Shown here in pieces: positions 9,490 through 18,143 of a stretch of DNA of 64,000 nt. This stretch comes from Hungatella sp. UBA7603. Lineage in GTDB: Bacteria > Bacillota > Clostridia > Lachnospirales > Lachnospiraceae. The stretch's first letter is position 1, and each line of letters starts with the position of its first letter. Position numbers and translations under genes: made by a program. The notes under the pieces are model-generated. The model searched no databases. It saw only the letters and a list, made by a program, of their open reading frames with translations, and had not been told where the DNA came from. The DNA is taken from positions 105,350-169,349 of the forward strand of contig DLJZ01000022.1 in NCBI GenBank assembly GCA_002478865.1, in the 5' to 3' direction.

Positions 9490-10188
9490 CTAATATGAAT
9501 ACCTTTGTGCAACAGCTAAAATAAGGTTTACGGAGTGTTTTACTGCCAGGGGTTCAAACTCGCTATAGTCCATATCTGCGCTGTCATCCGCCTTGTCTGA
9601 GATGGCTCTAATGATTAGAAATGGGATATGGTTTAAGTAGGCAGCCTGAGCGATGGCAGCACCCTCCATCTCGGTACATGCACCACCAAAAGTTTTTGAA
9701 ATCCACTCTTTTTTAACCCTATCGGAAATAAACTGATCCCCTGAGACCACTCTTCCAATGAAAACTCCAATCTCAGGATTAACTTCTTTACAACAATCAT
9801 AAGCTAGTTTTCTAAGTTCTTCATCGGCAGAAAATGAAAATTCTTTCATCTGGGGAATCTGTCCTGCTGGATAACCAAAGCCAGTTGCATCCATATCATG
9901 ATGGACTACATCCGTAGAAAGTACCACATCTGCAATGTTGATTTCAGGTTTTAGTGATCCGGCAATCCCAGTGTTGATGACTGCGCTCACCTGGTATTGA
10001 TCTGCAAGAATTTGGGTACAGATAGCCGCATTTACTTTTCCAATCCCGCATCGTACCACAACGGCTTCCTTGCCTTTTAATACACCTCTATAAAAATCCA
10101 TACCTGCTATGGTCTTTACCGTTACATTCTCCATACATTTCTTTACTTCTGCCACTTCTACGTCCATGGCTCCGATAATTCCTAACAT
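9490..10188 (-). CDS. mtnN: 5'-methylthioadenosine/S-adenosylhomocysteine nucleosidase
   Basis: Hydrolyses methylthioadenosine and S-adenosylhomocysteine to adenine and the thioribose moiety, in methionine salvage and the activated methyl cycle. The 232-residue protein matches the family in length and motifs: MLGIIGAMDVEV at the start with the catalytic Glu, GIGKVNAA, INTGIAGSL, TEMEGAAIAQ with the ribose-binding Met-Glu pair, and ISDKADDSA carrying the catalytic Asp. AAAGGAGGAATGTT precedes the ATG. Its promoter is back-to-back with that of the TSCPD gene. Confidence 0.96.
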   Translation of the reverse strand: MLGIIGAMDVEVAEVKKCMENVTVKTIAGMDFYRGVLKGKEAVVVRCGIGKVNAAICTQILADQYQVSAVINTGIAGSLKPEINIADVVLSTDVVHHDMDATGFGYPAGQIPQMKEFSFSADEELRKLAYDCCKEVNPEIGVFIGRVVSGDQFISDRVKKEWISKTFGGACTEMEGAAIAQAAYLNHIPFLIIRAISDKADDSADMDYSEFEPLAVKHSVNLILAVAQRYSY

Positions 10189-10227
10189 AACATTCCTCCT
10201 TTAAAATAATTTCTTCTATTACTATAT

Positions 10228-10255
10228 ATTATAACGTCTTTATTCCTGTTTGAAA
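10228..10255 (-). promoter_or_regulatory. Promoter of mtnN
   Basis: Minus strand: TTTCAA (10255-10250), 16-nt spacer, TATAAT (10233-10228), ~40 nt upstream of the mtnN start. Confidence 0.55.
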
Positions 10256-10262
10256 AGTGCTA

Positions 10263-10291
10263 TTGACACCTTACCGCTGTTTGACTATAAT
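10263..10291 (+). promoter_or_regulatory. Strong sigma-A promoter of the TSCPD gene
   Basis: TTGACA (10263-10268), a 17-nt spacer and TATAAT (10286-10291) are all consensus, about 46 nt upstream of the ATG at 10338. Confidence 0.8.
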
Positions 10292-10337
10292 TTAGTATGT
10301 TTACATGCGATGGCTTAAAGAGTTGGAGGTACCAATC

Positions 10338-10589
10338 ATGAATTATAAAACACGGGGCGTATGCTCAAAAGAAATCAGTTTTGAAGTGGAAGACAATAAA
10401 GTAGTTAAGGTTCAGTTCGTCGGCGGCTGTTCCGGTAATACGCAGGGCGTATCAAGGCTTGTGGAAGGAATGGATGTGGATGAAGCGATTAAACGTCTGG
10501 ATGGAATTCAGTGCGGTTTTCGTCCAACCTCTTGCCCAGACCAGCTTTCTCAGGCATTAAAGGAATTTAAGGAGCAAGCTCCTTCATAA
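10338..10589 (+). CDS. TSCPD domain protein (TIGR03905-type)
   Basis: An 83-residue protein made only of the TSCPD domain, the small module also found at the C-terminus of some B12-dependent ribonucleotide reductases. Seen here are FVGGCSGNTQGVSRLVEGMD and CGFRPTSCPDQLSQAL, with Cys residues in GGCSGN and TSCPD that could bind metal. The stand-alone form is common in Clostridia and of unknown function. ATG at 10338 follows GGAGG at 8 nt; the longer frame from 10305 lacks this. It has its own consensus promoter and terminator, so it is monocistronic. Confidence 0.88.
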   Translation: MNYKTRGVCSKEISFEVEDNKVVKVQFVGGCSGNTQGVSRLVEGMDVDEAIKRLDGIQCGFRPTSCPDQLSQALKEFKEQAPS

Positions 10590-10606
10590 GGATACATTGC
10601 GAATCA

Positions 10607-10660
10607 CAGCGCTGTAAGGCATCTGTTAATAACAGATATCTTGCAGCGCTGTTTTATTAT
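10607..10660 (+). terminator. Terminator of the TSCPD gene
   Basis: Outer stem CAGCGCTG/CAGCGCTG with an inner ATCTGTT/AACAGAT stem, followed by TTTTATTATTTTTT. Confidence 0.85.
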
Positions 10661-10725
10661 TTTTTACGTTATTTTAACAAGTGTATTCCATTTTTTCATA
10701 ATGGATATGATTTTACAATTAAATA

Positions 10726-10754
10726 TTGACAATACGATCTATTTATTTTAGTAT
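10726..10754 (+). promoter_or_regulatory. Promoter of the pectate lyase gene
   Basis: TTGACA (10726-10731), 17-nt spacer, TAGTAT (10749-10754). The start codon is at 10887, leaving a leader of roughly 125 nt in which I could not match a known riboswitch. Confidence 0.65.
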
Positions 10755-10886
10755 GAAGTTATGTATTTTGCACAAACGCAGACATCTCAGGGATTCTCAG
10801 GCTCACTTATGTTTTTTATTTTTTTGCTGGATCTTCTTGATCAAATAATTGGTCAGGAATCTAGATATAAAGAAAGGGGTTATTAT

Positions 10887-11906
10887 ATGAGAAAGAGAAA
10901 AAGCATCATCAGTGTTGTCACTACCTGTTTTATGGTAGCAAGTTTAGCGTACTTTAGTCCGCTCCCAGCAAATGCAGCATCTGCCGCGTATTATGTATCC
11001 ACAAGCGGCAACGATTCAAACAGCGGACAAACAACAGACAAGCCTTACAAAACCATTGACAAGGCCATTTCTAAAGCGTCTGCAGGCACCACCATTTACC
11101 TAATGGGAGGAACCTATTCCTCATCCACTACATTTAAGCTGAGCGCCAAAGGAACTTCCGGTGCCCCAATTAAGATTGTAAACTACAATGGCCAGAAACC
11201 AGTGGTAGACTTCTCCAGCCAGCCATATGCTGACAGCTCCCGTGGATTCCAGATTACTGGAGATTACTGGAACATCTCAGGTCTTACCATTCAAAACGCT
11301 GGAGATAACGGCATTCACATCAGCGGCAGCAACAATCAGATCAGTGACTGCTTTATTACCAAATGCGGAGATACTGGTCTTCAGATGAGCAATGGCGCAT
11401 CCAATAACAAAATCGTTAAAGTAACTTCTACTTATAACTACGACAAAAAGACAAACGGCGAGAATGCAGATGGTTTTGCAGCCAAATTAAGCATTGGACC
11501 TGGAAATGTATTCCAGAACTGTATTGCTTTAAACAATTCCGATGACGGATTTGATTTCTACTCTGCTGGAAATGCCGTTAAGGTTTATAACTCCGAAGCT
11601 TCCTATAATGGAAATAACAGCGGAAATGGACAGGGCTTTAAGGTAGGCGGTAATTTCACTGCTGATAATCACTATCTGGAAGGCTGTGTTGCAACCGCCA
11701 ACAAAGCAAGAGGATTTGACCAGAATAATAACACAGGTGCCGTTACTCTTAAAAACTGTACCGCCAATAACAATAACGTAAACTTTAATTTCCCTAAAGC
11801 TCCTAATTCCGGTAAGCACAACTTTACTGGATGCATCTCTAACGGTGGAAAGAACAAAGACGTAATTGTTGGTGCTAATGTGGTAAACTGTTCCTTTAAG
11901 AACTAA
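10887..11906 (+). CDS. Secreted pectate lyase-like protein (PL9 family type)
   Basis: A 339-residue secreted right-handed parallel beta-helix protein. Residues 1-32 are a Sec signal peptide ending PANAASA. The mature protein opens with YYVSTSGNDSNSGQTTDKPY, the usual start of PL9 and related pectinases. Polysaccharide lyase 9 enzymes cleave polygalacturonate by Ca2+-assisted beta-elimination. Asp195 (NADGF), Asp219, Asp220 and Asp223 (NNSDDGFDFY) have the same 24/25/28 spacing as the Ca2+ ligands of Pel9A as I remember it, and Lys252 (GFKVGG) fits the catalytic base. It is shorter than typical PL9 enzymes. ATG at 10887 has AAAGGGG upstream. No pectin transporter adjoins it. Confidence 0.85.
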   Translation: MRKRKSIISVVTTCFMVASLAYFSPLPANAASAAYYVSTSGNDSNSGQTTDKPYKTIDKAISKASAGTTIYLMGGTYSSSTTFKLSAKGTSGAPIKIVNYNGQKPVVDFSSQPYADSSRGFQITGDYWNISGLTIQNAGDNGIHISGSNNQISDCFITKCGDTGLQMSNGASNNKIVKVTSTYNYDKKTNGENADGFAAKLSIGPGNVFQNCIALNNSDDGFDFYSAGNAVKVYNSEASYNGNNSGNGQGFKVGGNFTADNHYLEGCVATANKARGFDQNNNTGAVTLKNCTANNNNVNFNFPKAPNSGKHNFTGCISNGGKNKDVIVGANVVNCSFKN

Positions 11907-11944
11907 CAAACGTTAGATATAAAAGTTGTCCTAGACACTTTTAA

Positions 11945-11988
11945 CGCCTCTGCCCCCTCAATCATGAGGGGGCAGAGGCGTTTTCTTT
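11945..11988 (+). terminator. Terminator between pectate lyase and adhesin
   Basis: A perfect 16-bp stem CGCCTCTGCCCCCTCA with loop ATCA, then TTTTCTTT on the plus strand. It ends the pectate lyase transcript and may also block the converging adhesin transcript. Confidence 0.9.
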
Positions 11989-12011
11989 GTGCGATATAAT
12001 AGAAAGTATTG

Positions 12012-15000
12012 TTATTTTTCTCTGCGTGTTTTCAAAAACAGCATAAAAGAAAGTAATAAAGCACTTAGTCCTGCAAATACCAGTAACAGTGCATATATGG
12101 ATTTAAAACTGTTGCTTTCATCTCCAGTCTTTGGCAATCCATCGTTCTTTCCGTATTTTGTTCCTTTCGGAACTTGATTAGAAGTAATAGCGGTTTCTTC
12201 CGGCGTACCTACTTTATTTCCAGTTGGCGTATTAGTAACAATGTTTACCAATGGATCTGGCATTGTCTGTGAGCCATCGCTCTTTGGAACCTTTGGTGAT
12301 TTCACGTCGATATTGCCACCTCCGCTGCTTCCTCCGCCATTGTCAGGTTTTTCAGGGTCTGTCTGCTTCGTATTGGTAAAGGCTGCAATCCTGGTGGTCT
12401 TTGCTTCAATGCTGCCTTCCGCTCCCACACTGACTACCGTATACTTTTCAGCCGAATAGTCTGCTTCCTCTACGTGATAACCTGCGCCAGCAGGCAATCC
12501 AGTGATGGTAATGCTCTGCCCGTGGCTAAGAGATATCTTATCTCCGCTATGAATGATTCCTCCGGTTATACCATTCCCGGTATAGGAATAGGCATCCGGT
12601 GCATTATCAAAGGTTACTGTAAATTCAAATTTCTTTTTTATATCTGCTCCGTTTCCAGAAACAGTTTTACTAATGGTCAAATCTCCAGTGAGCACTTCCA
12701 CTGGAGGAACTGCATTCTTTGTGTTGGTAAAGGAAGCGGTCTGCACAGCATCTGCTTCAATTGTGCCCTGATCTCCTGTACTAACTGTTATATAACCACT
12801 TTCCGTATAATCTGCCTCAGTTACCGTATAATCCGTGTCCCTTGGAAGTCCCTGTATATTAATGCTATCACCATGCCCTAGGGAAATGGTATCACCGCTT
12901 TTTATGGCACCGTTAGGAACGCCGTATCCAACGTAGGAATAAGTTTCTGAGTCATCACGAAAGGTTACAGTAAAATCAAACTTTTTCGCTGTGTCAGCCG
13001 CATTTCCGGCAACGGTTTTCATGATTTTCAAATTTCCCACCGTACCTTCTAATACGTTTTTCACGGTTATGGCATTCGAACCGCTTCCGCTTTTTCCGTT
13101 AATGGAAGAGGTCACCACACCGCCTTCTGTGGAAACTGTCAAGGTATGGGTAACACCTTCCAGGATATAGCCCGTCGGTGCTTTTGTTTCCTTTAAAATA
13201 TAACTGCCATTTGGAATAACCTTGAATTTTAAGGTTCCGTCGCTGGTTGTCATTCCTTTTCGGATTATAGTTTTTCCATCCTGTGCAAAAAGGGTAAATT
13301 CTGCATTTTTCAAAGGGGTACCTGCCATATCGGTTTTGGTAATGGAAATCCAGCCGTTTCTTTGCATGCTTGCCTGACCATCTGCATTTGTGATTTGGTA
13401 GGGTTTGTTGGTTTCTACTCCTTCGGAAGTTCCTCCATACAGCATTACCTTATTGGACACATTTCCAGGCTCTCCTGTTACATCGGTAAGGTAGGAGAAA
13501 CGGTATGCTTTCTTGCTATCTTGTATTGGAAAGGTAAGCCCTCTGGTACCATTGTCATAGAATATGTTTTCTCCTGCCTTTAACAGAACCGCATCTCCCA
13601 GAATGTATGATCCATTTGCTTGAAGGATCATTTCATATGCGGAAAAATTTCCTCCTTCCAGGAGCAGCTCTCCTTTTGCGTTGGTTCTCACATCAATTCC
13701 TATAGGCAGCGTATCATAAAGTTTGGTTGCTGATGTTAAAAATTCTGATGGCTTATATTCCACGGACCAAAGCAATACGCCTGGACTTTTAATACTTGAT
13801 GTTTTCCCCAGCACTTCACTGACGATCGTTACATTCTGAGTACTGGTGACTTCTGGAGATTTTTCCGTGACCATCTTCAAATTATTTTGTACTGTTGTTT
13901 GCTTATTGGAATTAAAATAGTTCTTAACCGTATCTGCATCCGGTCTGGCCTTTATTAGAATCACGTAAGGTCTATCCATGTTCTGGAACGTAAAGGATGC
14001 CGTTCTTCCACTGATTGCGGAGGTAAGTCCTGACACGGTTTCAAGTGCTAAACCAGATGCGGTGACACTTCCATCTGAATTTCCAGTTCCTTCAAAAATC
14101 AGATACTCATTAGAGCCGTCAATCTTGTCAAATACCCAGCCCTCCGGCAAAGTATCAGTAACCGTGGCCGCTCCCATTACTTCTCCCAACCAATTTTTCA
14201 TCTGGGACAGGTTTAAATGATTGGCATTGACATTGAGCCGGAATATAACCGATTTATCCTTGTAATCAAAACCTTCACTGGCATTTCTTGTACGATTATT
14301 GACTCCTGCTGCTGGACTAGATATGGCTTCCCGCTTTAACATTTCCTTTAACAACATCTTGCTGTTGTAACCGGGTCCTGTCGTGGATTCATTCAGCTTT
14401 GCCGTTCCACTAAACAGCGTGGCCGTGTTGTTAATTGTAGTCGATTCGTTTGTGGCAAATATCTTTGGATCTAATACCTGGCTGTCATATGTAAAAGTGC
14501 TGCTTGTAGCACCTGCACCGGTGATAAAGCCAGTGACTTCCAAAAGATCTCCAACCCGCTTTCCTTCCTGAATAATAGGAAGAACCGTTAAACTCAGTCC
14601 AGCCCCAGTAAAGGTGCCATCGATATATTTCATACCGTAACTTACTTTTAAATCTCCGGTTTTTATCCCATCAGGAATTCCGGTCACTGACGAAATGTCA
14701 AATCCGCTTGCTTTGCCTCCATAGACAAGGAGATCATAAACCTTTGGATCAGGAATTGGCTGTTCCTTGGGATCTACCGTCACCTTCCAGGAAACCGTTC
14801 CCTCTGATGGGTTCGCTTTCCCTGATTTTGTAATTGCATTATATCCAATGCCCACGCCGATATTTCCTGACTTGGTACCAGAAGACCCCTGCCATTTGAT
14901 GGATGCCTGGTTGTAATAAGTAATCTTCCCTGTGGTGAGAACATCATCTGGCACCTTTGTAACAATGGTTAGCAGGATTTTGGAATCAATATCACCGATC

Positions 15001-16430
15001 GCATATTCTCCGTTTTGATCCGGAGTAATGGAAACCGCAGTCCCAAAATCAGAGCCATCCCATTTCTGGAGAGTTGCTGAGTCAAAGATAAGTTTTTTTG
15101 CAGAATCAATAATTTCAGGGGAAAGAACATCAGTGATTACCACCTGTTTTAAAGATGCATCCTTGTGGTTGGCTATAATCGTCCAGGTAATGGTTCTGTT
15201 TTTTGGATCATATACGCCCAAACTGCCTTTGTCATTTGTTTCTCCTGACTTTTCAATCCACTTTGGAGTCCAGGAGACTTCTGCCTGACCCTCTTCTTTG
15301 AGAACATCCTCTTTGTCATAGAGACCAGCTTTATTAAGAATCTTCTGTTCCCCAGTTGCTGCAAAATAGAGATCTTCTGGGATTTCTGTTTTAAAGGATA
15401 CCGTCTGTGGTCCCTTCGCTCCTGCGGGGAAAACATACTCAATTCGGCTGTCATTTTCTTCCGGTACTGCAGAGGGATCATCTGTCACTGAAAAGGAACC
15501 TGGAATATAGGTTCCAACATTTTTTAGATCATCCGAGAATTTATATCCCTCTAGATCAATGGCGCCGCCGCCCTGAGTGGCAGTAATCGTTACCTTCCAT
15601 TCCACCCATTTATTTGTTAAATCCAGAGTTCCTATTTTTTCTGCTCCATAAATAATCTTTGCAGGCGGTACGACGACCGTGTAATCTTTATCAAGTATGA
15701 TTACCACCTGCTCGCCGCCTGTTACTGGACTTCCGCTTGAATCAAACTGGAAATCTGCGTGAAACTGGCATTTTACCGTGTTTACCGTTCCGTCAAAAAC
15801 CTCGTCATCTCCATCAAATAGGATTTTGGCAGAGACCATATTGGTATCAGGATCTGTAATGAAGGACACATGCCCAACCAGCACTGCTCCATCTTTTAAC
15901 GGGATCGTAGCTCCTGTAAGGAGCTTAAACGAATTGCTCAGTTCAAAGTATGCCGTATCATTTTTCTTTACCGTTACAGGCGGTGTGGGCTCATCCCCCT
16001 CTACCGGTAAGTCAAAGGAAATGTCTACGGTAATAGGGTCATTGCTGTTTATTTTCCCATCTGCTGGTATAACAACCCCATTTTGCTTCACTACCGCCAG
16101 AAGCTCACCTAAACTATCGGTTATGTCTTCCCCTTCCCCCAATTGTGCAATAGATGGCGTTGCCATGGGGTCACCTGGATTTATTTTATCCGTTGACCCT
16201 GATTTTCCTGCATCGGAAGGGGTTCCTATTCCATGACTGGTATCCCCTTTATCAGAAATCACTGGTTCCCGGTCCGCATCGGACGGTGTTGCCGTGTCCA
16301 TACTGGTTATCTCTCCAGCCGGATCAGTTTCATTGGCAAATACTGTTTGGACCGGCAATAATATATTTAATATAAGAATCAATACCAACATCCCACTTAT
16401 AAACTGCTTTCTTTTTTTTTGTTTCATCAT
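12012..16430 (-). CDS. LPXTG-anchored adhesin-like surface protein with SpaA/DUF5979-type repeats
   Basis: A 1472-residue wall-anchored protein. A signal peptide (~1-33) is followed by a Ser/Thr/Asp/Pro linker with repeated TPSDA motifs, then ~900 residues of collagen-adhesin-like beta domains (for example VSWTPKWIEKSG, KNRTITWTI). A SpaA/Cna-B domain follows (ISITKTDMAGTPLKNAEFTL to LKETKAPTGYIL). Next come two tandem ~100-residue domains of the DUF5979 kind (LKIMKTVAGN... and LTISKTVSGN..., each ending FTNTK), a Pro/Gly linker, LPKTG at 1432-1436, a hydrophobic helix and KTRREK. Sortase should attach it to peptidoglycan. No sortase or pilin genes lie nearby. The ligand is unknown. The GGAGG ribosome site could serve either of two adjacent ATGs. 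Confidence 0.9.
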   Translation of the reverse strand: MMKQKKRKQFISGMLVLILILNILLPVQTVFANETDPAGEITSMDTATPSDADREPVISDKGDTSHGIGTPSDAGKSGSTDKINPGDPMATPSIAQLGEGEDITDSLGELLAVVKQNGVVIPADGKINSNDPITVDISFDLPVEGDEPTPPVTVKKNDTAYFELSNSFKLLTGATIPLKDGAVLVGHVSFITDPDTNMVSAKILFDGDDEVFDGTVNTVKCQFHADFQFDSSGSPVTGGEQVVIILDKDYTVVVPPAKIIYGAEKIGTLDLTNKWVEWKVTITATQGGGAIDLEGYKFSDDLKNVGTYIPGSFSVTDDPSAVPEENDSRIEYVFPAGAKGPQTVSFKTEIPEDLYFAATGEQKILNKAGLYDKEDVLKEEGQAEVSWTPKWIEKSGETNDKGSLGVYDPKNRTITWTIIANHKDASLKQVVITDVLSPEIIDSAKKLIFDSATLQKWDGSDFGTAVSITPDQNGEYAIGDIDSKILLTIVTKVPDDVLTTGKITYYNQASIKWQGSSGTKSGNIGVGIGYNAITKSGKANPSEGTVSWKVTVDPKEQPIPDPKVYDLLVYGGKASGFDISSVTGIPDGIKTGDLKVSYGMKYIDGTFTGAGLSLTVLPIIQEGKRVGDLLEVTGFITGAGATSSTFTYDSQVLDPKIFATNESTTINNTATLFSGTAKLNESTTGPGYNSKMLLKEMLKREAISSPAAGVNNRTRNASEGFDYKDKSVIFRLNVNANHLNLSQMKNWLGEVMGAATVTDTLPEGWVFDKIDGSNEYLIFEGTGNSDGSVTASGLALETVSGLTSAISGRTASFTFQNMDRPYVILIKARPDADTVKNYFNSNKQTTVQNNLKMVTEKSPEVTSTQNVTIVSEVLGKTSSIKSPGVLLWSVEYKPSEFLTSATKLYDTLPIGIDVRTNAKGELLLEGGNFSAYEMILQANGSYILGDAVLLKAGENIFYDNGTRGLTFPIQDSKKAYRFSYLTDVTGEPGNVSNKVMLYGGTSEGVETNKPYQITNADGQASMQRNGWISITKTDMAGTPLKNAEFTLFAQDGKTIIRKGMTTSDGTLKFKVIPNGSYILKETKAPTGYILEGVTHTLTVSTEGGVVTSSINGKSGSGSNAITVKNVLEGTVGNLKIMKTVAGNAADTAKKFDFTVTFRDDSETYSYVGYGVPNGAIKSGDTISLGHGDSINIQGLPRDTDYTVTEADYTESGYITVSTGDQGTIEADAVQTASFTNTKNAVPPVEVLTGDLTISKTVSGNGADIKKKFEFTVTFDNAPDAYSYTGNGITGGIIHSGDKISLSHGQSITITGLPAGAGYHVEEADYSAEKYTVVSVGAEGSIEAKTTRIAAFTNTKQTDPEKPDNGGGSSGGGNIDVKSPKVPKSDGSQTMPDPLVNIVTNTPTGNKVGTPEETAITSNQVPKGTKYGKNDGLPKTGDESNSFKSIYALLLVFAGLSALLLSFMLFLKTRREK

Positions 16431-16460
16431 ATTATCCTCCTTTTCTAAGCTTTTCCACGC

Positions 16461-16482
16461 ATTTTAAGCGGTTGCTTAAAAT
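16461..16482. promoter_or_regulatory. Inverted repeat in adhesin 5' leader (operator candidate)
   Basis: ATTTTAAGC-GGTT-GCTTAAAAT is a perfect 9-bp inverted repeat with a 4-nt loop. It begins ~12 nt downstream of the adhesin -10 box, so it lies in the first transcribed bases. It could be an operator for the divergent putative regulator or an mRNA hairpin; there is no T run that would make it a terminator. Confidence 0.6.
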
Positions 16483-16494
16483 CGCTAGTATCTC

Positions 16495-16522
16495 TATATA
16501 TAGTGATTTTTTATTGTTTCAA
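16495..16522 (-). promoter_or_regulatory. Promoter of the adhesin gene
   Basis: Minus strand: TTGAAA (16522-16517), 16-nt spacer, TATATA (16500-16495), with the inverted repeat 16461-16482 immediately downstream. Confidence 0.65.
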
Positions 16523-16601
16523 CTTACGAAAAAACCCTATAAATAATTATAACTGGAAGAAGAAGGAGGTGCTTGAAAAATAAAGAAAATAAGGTTACAA
16601 T

Positions 16602-18077
16602 ATGATATACGATTTAGAAAAAACGTGTAACTTTTTTCCCATTTTAAGAAAGAACAGGAAGATCAGAATGAGACTTGGCTTATTACTTGAAGCGCTTATT
16701 GATATTGCACAAACGGCTAAAACAGATTTCGCAATTAGTATGAACATGACGCCCAGCGGCTTAAGCAAGATTCTGAAAGGAGGCAGGCTCCCTTTTATCA
16801 AGGAAAAAAGAGCCTTTAGTAGACGGGCATCCGCTTACTTTGCAGATTCCCTTTACAGCTACCACTGCTATTTTAAGTTTCTCCCTCTTTTTCCGGTGAT
16901 CTATGATTTTAGCTCCAAATATGAACTGGAAATGTTTCTCTCCTGTGCTTTAGAATACGCACTGGACAAAGATTTTGAATATGAGAATGACGGAAGACCT
17001 GTTCTTTCAGACCGGGAAGCAAGCTTTCTGGGGAAGAAAAATATTTTAAACTTGTTCTGCGTCCTTGTTTCAGACCATATAACCAGTGGGAACGAGATAC
17101 CTCTGGAATTTTACAGTGCCCTGCCGCTATGCGATCATCTTTATTATGATATCTTCCATAGAATCAAAATAGCGAATACGCGAAAACCGGAGAATATACT
17201 CTTTAATCACTTCTTCAACATATCTTGTCTGGAATCGTCAAGCACGGATTATAATTTAGGAACCCTGGCAGCCATCGCTAGAGCAGAGAAGTATTTAGAT
17301 CTAAATTTATTGGAGATCACTGAGGAAATCGGTAACCCATTTTTACTGTTGAGAGGACAGTTTCTCATGGTTTTCAGCATTCAGCTTGATGGAACTCCTC
17401 TCATGACATTTATCAAACAAAAAAGCTATCTCACTACTTTTTACAATTCCCTTATTCGGAAAAAAACCAGAAAAATTAGTTATGACGGAAAGGACGCGAG
17501 AGCTGCTCTAGCTAATGATCCTTCCCTTCTTTTTCGCTTAACCAACGGATCTATTGATGCTGTCTATAATTTTATTTCCATCGGCTATCTAATTCATGAG
17601 GAAGAGATGAAAGACATTCACAGCGATGAAGTTATTAAAAAAACGATTCTCGAATTATTTCACAGGGTACTGACAGATGATACGGATTTTTATGTCAACA
17701 TTGATGCCATGATTGGATTCCAATCCAGTGGTCATGCCATCATCCCTCTTGTTGGTACCGTGAATATTCCTCTGGAGGAACGCATTCCTTACCTAAAAAG
17801 ATTTGATTCCTATATTTATAAAGATAATGTGAGCCGAATCCGAATCGTTAACAGTGAACTTCCAAAGGTTGCGGTGCTCTGTTCCAAGGGGATGAGCCTT
17901 ATTTATCTCACCGATAACGATTCTGAAAAAATCCTTTATTTTCGGACGGATATGATCAACAATAATTTAAAAAAAGAGATTGCAGATAACAACATGAAGT
18001 TAATGGACTTCAGCGTTGACTTATGGAACAACTTTCTAGAGGAAATGTCGAAAGATCTTCGTAATGTTGACTACTAA
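16602..18077 (+). CDS. Unrecognised protein with N-terminal HTH-like region, divergent from adhesin
   Basis: I do not recognise this 491-residue cytosolic protein. Residues ~25-65 (LLLEALIDIAQTAKTDFAIS, then MNMTPSGLSKILKGGRLP) read like a helix-turn-helix in which TPSGLSKILKG would be the recognition helix. The rest is helical and lacks obvious catalytic motifs. It is divergently placed 171 bp from the adhesin, with an inverted repeat between them, which suggests a dedicated transcriptional regulator; this is inference. The start is uncertain: ATG 16602 has a weak site, while ATG at residue 23 has AGGA at 8 nt and would still keep the HTH. The bidirectional terminator 18095-18141 follows. 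Confidence 0.7.
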   Translation: MIYDLEKTCNFFPILRKNRKIRMRLGLLLEALIDIAQTAKTDFAISMNMTPSGLSKILKGGRLPFIKEKRAFSRRASAYFADSLYSYHCYFKFLPLFPVIYDFSSKYELEMFLSCALEYALDKDFEYENDGRPVLSDREASFLGKKNILNLFCVLVSDHITSGNEIPLEFYSALPLCDHLYYDIFHRIKIANTRKPENILFNHFFNISCLESSSTDYNLGTLAAIARAEKYLDLNLLEITEEIGNPFLLLRGQFLMVFSIQLDGTPLMTFIKQKSYLTTFYNSLIRKKTRKISYDGKDARAALANDPSLLFRLTNGSIDAVYNFISIGYLIHEEEMKDIHSDEVIKKTILELFHRVLTDDTDFYVNIDAMIGFQSSGHAIIPLVGTVNIPLEERIPYLKRFDSYIYKDNVSRIRIVNSELPKVAVLCSKGMSLIYLTDNDSEKILYFRTDMINNNLKKEIADNNMKLMDFSVDLWNNFLEEMSKDLRNVDY

Positions 18078-18094
18078 GATACGTAAATCCATTA

Positions 18095-18141
18095 AAAACA
18101 CCAAAAATCTCCGGATATGACCGAGAAATTTTTGGTGTTTT
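18095..18141. terminator. Bidirectional terminator
   Basis: An imperfect stem AACACCAAAAATCTCCGG / CCGAGAAATTTTTGGTGTT with A and T runs on both sides, between converging genes ending at 18077 and 18144. Confidence 0.8.
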
Positions 18142-18143
18142 CT

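Noticed and set aside
10755..10886. Riboswitch in the pectate lyase leader (c-di-GMP considered)
   Set aside because: The conserved core sequences of c-di-GMP-I/II or other classes I know are not present.
11529..11909. 126-residue minus-strand frame opposite the pectate lyase
   Set aside because: Shadow of the beta-helix repeats; no ribosome site.
12241..16375. Several plus-strand frames inside the adhesin gene
   Set aside because: All are antisense to a continuous 1472-codon frame with signal peptide, domains and LPKTG.
12012..18077. Adhesin locus as part of a pilus or integrative element
   Set aside because: No sortase, pilin, integrase or direct repeats were found on either side.
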